Notes under the pieces: model-generated
The model's database searches: none
Seen by the model: the letters and a program-made list of their open reading frames with translations, nothing else
Told to the model about the DNA's origin: nothing
Shown here: in pieces, positions 29,544-34,308 of the stretch
Layout of the letters: the number at the start of each line of letters is the position of its first letter
Numbering within the stretch: position 1 is the stretch's first letter
Virus record (IMG/VR): IMGVR_UViG_3300006753_000027
Span: 1-34,308 of that record
DNA length: 34,308 bases
Strand: one strand, 5' to 3'
Origin: a virus
Program-made: the position numbers and the translations under genes

Positions 29544-31109
29544 TTAAAGAATATTATTATTGTCGAAAAGGTCTAGCGCTTGAGTATCCGTATAAACGAC
29601 AATAGTTCTTAGAACAACCTTTGCATCTGCTTGGTTATTCCATAGAGCCCACTGCAGCTTCTCGTAATCCTCATCTAAAGGAAGTCTTGCTTTGAAAGGA
29701 TATACAGGAATATCTCCTGTTGCCTCATCTAGTTTACCTCCTAATGGAACTGTTCCTAACGGGGAAGTACCAAGCCCACCTAATGATGTTTCTGGTGAAT
29801 GGCGAGTGAAATCAATCGTTAATGACTTGGCAGGTGTTGTATTATTATCGTCCTTATAAATCTCTACGTTCCATTTTGCATTCTTGGAGATATACCCGTA
29901 GAAGTCGATATATCTAATTCTCTTTCTTCTTCCTGGAAGTCCAAAGTCTGTTCGTTTTCCACTAATACGTGAAAGGATTGGTGCTCCATTATCATTTCTT
30001 CCAGCAAACAATTCCCACACCTTATCTGAGCCTGCATCTCCATATAGGTAGTGAAGTTCTCCCTCACTGTCCTCATAAGTAGTCCAATCAAGTGCATTTA
30101 TACCTTTAAAGTAACTCCATACAGATTTTCTAAAGTCTAGGTGTCTTATAAGGGTTAGACGCCCTAAACTTGTGGATAAGTTCCACATCGCATGGTTTTC
30201 CTTCTGTGTATAAAGCCCATTAATAGTTGTGTGGTCATCTGTAAGATCATACAGAGTTTTAACTGGATCACTTTCAGGCTGTCCAAACAATTGATTGTCT
30301 CCAATATTCTGTTTCGAAATATCGAAAATTCCTTGACGTGATGCCAAGAAAAGTGAGTTCTTCTGTGTTTGTAGGATTGACCGGTTGCTTTCAGTACCAC
30401 CACCCCAATCAAGTGTTTCTCGTGAAAAGTCTGATAGAGCCACTGTATAAGTACGTGTAGTCTTTGTTACAACAAGTACTTGTCCAAGTGCCTTGATACC
30501 TGTGATCTCTTCACTGTTTCCAATATCAATGTTTGCAACGTTAGATGCATTACCTTCCCATGGATTAGCAGGCGCACCACTAGATAGAAGAACCTGATCT
30601 TGTGCTGAAGCATGTCCTGCAAATGAAACGAAATCATTTCCTACCTCAAGATACTTAGGTCGTACAATCGGCGGGGGGCCAGCCTGCTGTGCTCTCTGTG
30701 TAAACGTTACGTTATCTGTAGAAGATCTCATGTCATCTACACCGTTTGCTAGAACAAGGATATCTCTGTAAACGATAGAGTCCCAAGGACCTGTATCTGT
30801 AACAGACTGCCTGTTGGTGTAAGTACCCTCATTAAAAGGTGTCCCTTCTGTATAACTGTAAATATCTGTATCAGTTCCAACAGTTAGGAATCGTTCTCCT
30901 GCCGCAGTCTTCCAGAAACGCAAACTATGAATCGGTTCTCCCGACCCTACATCTGCTCCAAACTGAGTGATTCCCTTTCTGTTCTCCCAAAGCCCATCCT
31001 TTCGACGCACCATGTTAAGTGCATCAGATAGATGATCATCAGGGATCTCAGTAGGGTAGCCCGTGTTCAGTGTCTCAAAGTTGTTAAATACTAAACGATT
31101 AAGCGCCAT
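29544..31109 (-). CDS. tail nozzle/hub protein, P22 gp10-like beta-propeller
   Basis: The protein has 521 aa. It begins MALNRLVFNNFETLNTGYPT and has repeated beta blades: LRFWKTAAGERFLTVGTDTD, LGQVLVVTKTTRTYTVALSD, RQGIFDISKQNIG, LIRHLDFRKSVWSY. The order after the gp4-like adaptor and the blade pattern suit gp10/T7-gp12-type nozzle proteins, six of which form the tail channel in short-tailed phages. It is the best evidence for a podovirus-type tail. An AGGAG motif nine bases before the ATG lies at the end of the upstream gene, unlike most genes here. Confidence 0.75.
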   Translation of the reverse strand: MALNRLVFNNFETLNTGYPTEIPDDHLSDALNMVRRKDGLWENRKGITQFGADVGSGEPIHSLRFWKTAAGERFLTVGTDTDIYSYTEGTPFNEGTYTNRQSVTDTGPWDSIVYRDILVLANGVDDMRSSTDNVTFTQRAQQAGPPPIVRPKYLEVGNDFVSFAGHASAQDQVLLSSGAPANPWEGNASNVANIDIGNSEEITGIKALGQVLVVTKTTRTYTVALSDFSRETLDWGGGTESNRSILQTQKNSLFLASRQGIFDISKQNIGDNQLFGQPESDPVKTLYDLTDDHTTINGLYTQKENHAMWNLSTSLGRLTLIRHLDFRKSVWSYFKGINALDWTTYEDSEGELHYLYGDAGSDKVWELFAGRNDNGAPILSRISGKRTDFGLPGRRKRIRYIDFYGYISKNAKWNVEIYKDDNNTTPAKSLTIDFTRHSPETSLGGLGTSPLGTVPLGGKLDEATGDIPVYPFKARLPLDEDYEKLQWALWNNQADAKVVLRTIVVYTDTQALDLFDNNNIL

Positions 31110-31121
31110 AAATATTATCTC

Positions 31122-31805
31122 CTAACCACGTGGGTTGTAGTAAGCTCCTCGTCCTCTTCGTTGCATTCCAACGCGTGAACTATACTGATCGGCTGTCTGA
31201 GTATTCACAGTTACGTCATCAACCGCTTCTCTATAGTAGACCAAGAATGCAGTAGCCATATCCTCATATCCTTTAATGCGTCGCATTGTGAGAAAAGCTG
31301 CATATTGAACAATTGCTTCATCGTACATGTCATCTAGTGGGGATTCATCTGTATCACCTGTAGGTTCAGTAAGTTTCTTGTAATAAGGAACTGTTACTGT
31401 AAATCCACTATCTGGTACTGGACTAAAACCAATTGCCCATCTAGCATCATCTTTTCGAACATAGTAACGAATTGGTCGCCCACTATCTGTTGCGGGATCA
31501 GTGACACCTGTAAGTGCAACATAATCAACAGGATAAAGTGGTGTGCTACCTCCAATCTTTACTGCTTGAGGACTTGCTACTCGAATAAAGTTACTTGGCA
31601 GTGTAGATTCCTGTGTACCAGAGACTGTTGTTATCGTTGCAATTTCAACGTTTTGAGGAAGCGAATAGTTCGCATCCTGCTGAATCTTCCGAATAGACCT
31701 GTTAATATTTCTATTCAAAAGAGCCACCGAGTTGATTCGGTTGTTTGGGTCTATTTTCATCTCAGACAATAGCTGAGACCTTAGATCTGAAAGTTGGGTG
31801 GCCAT
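31122..31805 (-). CDS. head-tail adaptor, P22 gp4-like
   Basis: The protein has 227 aa. It begins MATQLSDLRSQLLSEMKIDP and the NRNINRSIRKIQQDANYSLP segment is the helical start of gp4-like adaptors; the beta middle (VASPQAVKIGGSTPLYPVDY) and YYVRKDDARWAIGFSPVPDS match the 'pi.Yyv......i.l.P.pd' pattern of this family. The LDDMYDEAIVQYAAFLTMRR helix and a basic C-terminus follow. It would form the ring between portal and tail nozzle. The next gene is the nozzle. Confidence 0.75.
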   Translation of the reverse strand: MATQLSDLRSQLLSEMKIDPNNRINSVALLNRNINRSIRKIQQDANYSLPQNVEIATITTVSGTQESTLPSNFIRVASPQAVKIGGSTPLYPVDYVALTGVTDPATDSGRPIRYYVRKDDARWAIGFSPVPDSGFTVTVPYYKKLTEPTGDTDESPLDDMYDEAIVQYAAFLTMRRIKGYEDMATAFLVYYREAVDDVTVNTQTADQYSSRVGMQRRGRGAYYNPRG

Positions 31806-31811
31806 ATAAAA

Positions 31812-31928
31812 TTATTTCTTTGGTTTTTTGCTCTCTTTAACAATATCAAAATCTTTTACTAATTTTTCTAAAACTTGCACCTCAGTCTTTTCTAACTTTC
31901 CGTCCTTTGTTTTATAAGCAATGGACAT
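31812..31928 (-). CDS. hypothetical protein, 38 aa
   Basis: It reads MSIAYKTKDGKLEKTEVQVL then EKLVKDFDIVKESKKPKK. A charged helical peptide, six bases before the adaptor ATG. The region 31929-32036 upstream holds no clear gene or promoter. No family is recognised. Confidence 0.55.
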   Translation of the reverse strand: MSIAYKTKDGKLEKTEVQVLEKLVKDFDIVKESKKPKK

Positions 31929-32036
31929 AATTGCTATTTATATTTTACCATTTTTTTAGGGTATTAGACATCTTCTTGATACTGATATCTATTGTCAAAC
32001 CTGTAAGAGTACATAGGAAAATAAATAAGTAATATG

Positions 32037-33536
32037 TCAATACCAACCTTCTGAGGTTTCATAAGTTAATATTAGGGACTCACCGTCTGCTAGTGTGAGA
32101 TTAGCGTTCACCCCTATCAAAAGCTCGGCCCCATTAGGTGCTAGAGTTAAATTATTAGTCGAAGTACCACAGTTAATTATTTTATAAGTCTGTCCGTCTA
32201 CACCTACTGGCAGAGTTACCGTAAACGCTCCTCCGTCAGTATCGCAAAACACTGCATAATCCGACCCTAGAACCACATAAGTGTTTGTAACTCTTGTTGT
32301 AGTCAACCTCATACCTCCAGTTAATACAGTTGTACCGTTAATAAGCAACTCATTAAATGGATTTATTACTACGTCTCCGCTTGTCGTGTTCGCAAGAACT
32401 ACGTCGGCTGAATCGAAAGTGATACCAGTGTCTTCAGTTGAAAGCGGCATGTATCTCTGTACTAGGGTATCTGATACTGAAACAGCTCTACTGTTACTAA
32501 TATAGTCAGTCTCGAAATCAAATGCGTATAAAGCTGTAGCCGTAGCTGTAGCTGAATTGACGAAATGAGCTCCCCTATATGTGCCAAATGATCCAATTCC
32601 TAGATTATCATGCTTGAATCTCGCACCTGTTCCTGTCGTCATGTTACCCGCAGTGCCGAATACTCCTATTATATGATTAAACTCGGCTCCAAGTCCTTCA
32701 GTGATTGTTCCTGAACCAATACTTGTACTGTTGAAATATAGCCCCGCTACACCAGCTACTGTACCAGTCCCCATGAATACAGCCTCAAAAATACCACCTG
32801 TTAATGAGTCACCAGCATGTGTCAGGTCGTCGTTATCATAATAAACAATCGACGAAACAAGTCCCCTATGTGATTGAGCGTTGTTTGCTGTAGTTGTTAC
32901 TGTAGTTTGGAAATCAAATGCGTTCGTTGCAGTAGCAACGTCAGTTAATGTAGCGTTAGCGTCAATCTTTCCCACTACAAAATCTCCATCATTATCAATA
33001 CTAGCTACAACAGTATCATCATCTTGTCGCCATTCAGTTAGCTTTTCAGTTTGAGTAGAGTGACCCTGAATCATCAAAACAGTTTCATCTATTACTGTCT
33101 CTATATGCAATATAGCACTGGTCGGTTCAGTCGTAGCACCAATCTTTACATTACCACTAGACTCCACGTTTATTCTCTGTGTAGCATTAGTAAGAATCGA
33201 AAAGTCATGATCTGAATTCGTTCCAAATGTTGCAAAAGCTGCCTGAGCTTGGAAAAGTAACTGTGCTCCTCCATCAAACTCAAGACCAAATGTTGTATTA
33301 CTACCACTATCAGACCAAACATCTAATTCCCATGAATTTCTTGGGTTAATACCTATACCGACACCACTATTAGTTGTATCTACAATAAAGACATCGCCGG
33401 AATCACCATCCTTTCTAACCAAAAAAGCCTCGGTATCTGTATAATCAATAATTAGATTCTCATTCAAAAGAATCCCATCATTAGCAAGTTCTATTTGTGG
33501 TGCTAAGCGCCAACTATTGGTTCTAAAAATACTCAT
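32037..33536 (-). CDS. fibre/spike-like virion protein (499 aa)
   Basis: It begins MSIFRTNSWRLAPQIELAND then GILLNENLIIDYTDTEAFLV. Residues 40-160 contain VFIVDTTNSGVGIGINPRNS and VESSGNVKIGATTEPTSAIL, the 'vgiGt..P...L.v' motif of chaperone-like fibre stalks. A long beta repeat region follows. The end, QTYKIINCGTSTNNLTLAPN then GESLILTYETSEGWY, is the common C-terminal 'yki.n.g...i.i.p..g' module of phage fibres. A surface or host-recognition role is likely. Confidence 0.75.
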   Translation of the reverse strand: MSIFRTNSWRLAPQIELANDGILLNENLIIDYTDTEAFLVRKDGDSGDVFIVDTTNSGVGIGINPRNSWELDVWSDSGSNTTFGLEFDGGAQLLFQAQAAFATFGTNSDHDFSILTNATQRINVESSGNVKIGATTEPTSAILHIETVIDETVLMIQGHSTQTEKLTEWRQDDDTVVASIDNDGDFVVGKIDANATLTDVATATNAFDFQTTVTTTANNAQSHRGLVSSIVYYDNDDLTHAGDSLTGGIFEAVFMGTGTVAGVAGLYFNSTSIGSGTITEGLGAEFNHIIGVFGTAGNMTTGTGARFKHDNLGIGSFGTYRGAHFVNSATATATALYAFDFETDYISNSRAVSVSDTLVQRYMPLSTEDTGITFDSADVVLANTTSGDVVINPFNELLINGTTVLTGGMRLTTTRVTNTYVVLGSDYAVFCDTDGGAFTVTLPVGVDGQTYKIINCGTSTNNLTLAPNGAELLIGVNANLTLADGESLILTYETSEGWY

Positions 33537-33784
33537 ACCTTTCTAGGTTTCTTTTTTAGAGCTTTATGAGCTATTTTTCGCTTCTCATAATCATCTTTAA
33601 CCTGAAGATTACTTTTTACACGTCCATCAAACCAACACTTCAAATCCTTCTCTGAACCACGTGCGTAGACTGTTACTTCTTTAGTCGCCCCGTCCACTTC
33701 GTGCCGTAAGCTCATCCGTGGAGCATCCGCCTCAACGAAGACTATCCTTATGTCGTTATTCGCTATTTTATCTTTTATAATCAT
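33533..33784 (-). CDS. hypothetical basic protein, 83 aa
   Basis: It begins MIIKDKIANNDIRIVFVEAD and ends KRKIAHKALKKKPRKV. It overlaps both neighbours by four bases (ATGA type), so it is in a coupled string with two virion genes. The N-terminal half is beta-like and the C-terminus is strongly basic. No family is recognised. Confidence 0.65.
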   Translation of the reverse strand: MIIKDKIANNDIRIVFVEADAPRMSLRHEVDGATKEVTVYARGSEKDLKCWFDGRVKSNLQVKDDYEKRKIAHKALKKKPRKV

Positions 33785-34125
33785 AATCCGTATTCAGCCC
33801 CATACAATGTAAATGTAAGGGCATTATTAGTATCTGTCCTTACAGCAAAATTTCCTGTCGAATCACTCATTGCAGCATTTATAGGAATAACATCGGTGGC
33901 GTTAGCACTAAGACTTACATCATAAAAAAGAGCTGTTGACGTATCATATGTTGCTCCGTCATCATCATGAAATACCCTATATGCTACTGCACCGGCTGTT
34001 GTATTTGTAACAACCAACGTCTTAACATCCGAGTTAATTCCAGATGCAGGACTATAGATACTTGCAGCCGTTGTATTGGCGGGTTGTAGCTGACCTAATT
34101 GTTTAATTGTGAATCCTGTAGACAT
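33781..34125 (-). CDS. small beta-sandwich virion protein (114 aa)
   Basis: It reads MSTGFTIKQLGQLQPANTTA then SIYSPASGINSDVKTLVVTN and ends TFTLYGAEYGL. This 'yt.p.g....v..l.v.Nt...a..v.v.' pattern is found in small phage decoration/tail-associated proteins. It overlaps the 83-aa gene by four bases. Confidence 0.7.
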   Translation of the reverse strand: MSTGFTIKQLGQLQPANTTAASIYSPASGINSDVKTLVVTNTTAGAVAYRVFHDDDGATYDTSTALFYDVSLSANATDVIPINAAMSDSTGNFAVRTDTNNALTFTLYGAEYGL

Positions 34126-34127
34126 AA

Positions 34128-34308
34128 TTATCGATTAAAATAAGCTATTTTTTGGGTCAAAATTACACTAGTATCGAAACCTTTTTGAACCAATTCTAGG
34201 TCTCCTTGTGCAATCAAAGATGTTGAATCCGCACCAGATGATCCTGCGGTAGCCTTAATTGTATTATTAACATTCGTCAATACAAATGTGTGTGTACTGT
34301 CATCTGTA
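34128..34308 (-). CDS. C-terminal part of a protein cut by the right edge
   Basis: The frame enters from the right edge and ends with TAA at 34128-34130. The visible end contains FVLTNVNNTIKATAGSSGAD and LELVQKGFDTSVILTQKIAY. The N-terminus and start lie outside the window. It precedes the 114-aa protein by two bases and is probably another small virion protein of the same string. Confidence 0.65.
   Translation of the reverse strand, partial: TDDSTHTFVLTNVNNTIKATAGSSGADSTSLIAQGDLELVQKGFDTSVILTQKIAYFNR

Noticed and set aside
30171-30179. Perfect DnaA-box sequence TGTGGATAA
   Set aside because: It is inside the nozzle coding region, single, and has no promoter or second box nearby.
31929-32036. 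TTGACA on the minus strand as a late promoter
   Set aside because: No acceptable -10 at 16-18 bases follows it.
1-34308. Circular closure of the window
   Set aside because: Joining the right edge to the left would end the spike gene after three more codons and leave the right-edge gene without a start, so sequence is missing between the edges.
1-34308. tRNA genes, CRISPR arrays, integrase or transposase
   Set aside because: No T-arm pattern in a cloverleaf context, no spaced repeats and no recombinase motifs were seen. The cloverleaf-like RNA A lacks T-arm and acceptor features.

Overview
The window is a piece of a double-stranded DNA bacteriophage genome that looks short-tailed (podovirus-like). 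Seen: a terminase pair, a P22-type portal, a scaffold, an HK97-fold capsid protein with an inserted domain, a gp4-like adaptor, a gp10/nozzle-like tail protein and two very large proteins of ejection-protein character. Not seen: tape measure, tail tube, sheath, integrase, tRNA or CRISPR array. The host is bacterial but not identifiable. Promoters are ordinary sigma70 type (several with 17-bp spacers), yet most start codons lack a Shine-Dalgarno sequence and sit in A/T-rich leaders. Both edges cut genes, and the edges do not join in frame.

Layout. 1-12419, minus strand: packaging and head genes (TerS, TerL, portal, an 87-aa protein, scaffold, capsid), then paralogous fibre-like proteins, a two-LamG protein, an XhlA-like membrane protein and a collagen-like/beta-helix spike cut by the left edge. 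12443-17306, minus strand: DNA metabolism (small Zn-ribbon proteins, a beta-class DNA methyltransferase, a resolvase-like nuclease, a RecA-fold helicase/ATPase, a prim-pol primase, a probable SSB). 17312-20013, plus strand: an early operon that starts at a divergent promoter and encodes a small possible regulator, zinc and membrane microproteins, a Sak4-like ATPase and two structured non-coding RNAs. 20098-21519, minus strand: a probable lysis cassette of papain-like peptidase, holin-like protein and Cys-rich peptide. 21513-21885, plus strand: three membrane microproteins behind a strong promoter. 21892-23083, minus strand: an alarmone-hydrolase-like HD protein, a ribbon-helix-helix protein and small or decayed genes. 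23230-34308, minus strand: late virion genes.

Most unusual content. Three long, well-paired structured RNAs lie next to start codons: 16682-16758 (primase leader), 18901-19015 and 19213-19502. The G-U pairs fit the expected transcribed strand in each case. A zeta-toxin-like kinase domain forms the C-terminus of the 862-aa putative ejection protein. A papain-family (C1) peptidase sits where an endolysin would be expected. A nuclease plus Zn-ribbon gene pair appears twice with reciprocal decay, and the methyltransferase between the copies is bounded by 13-bp direct repeats.

All assignments come from reading the sequence and known family motifs; no database search or folding program was run.
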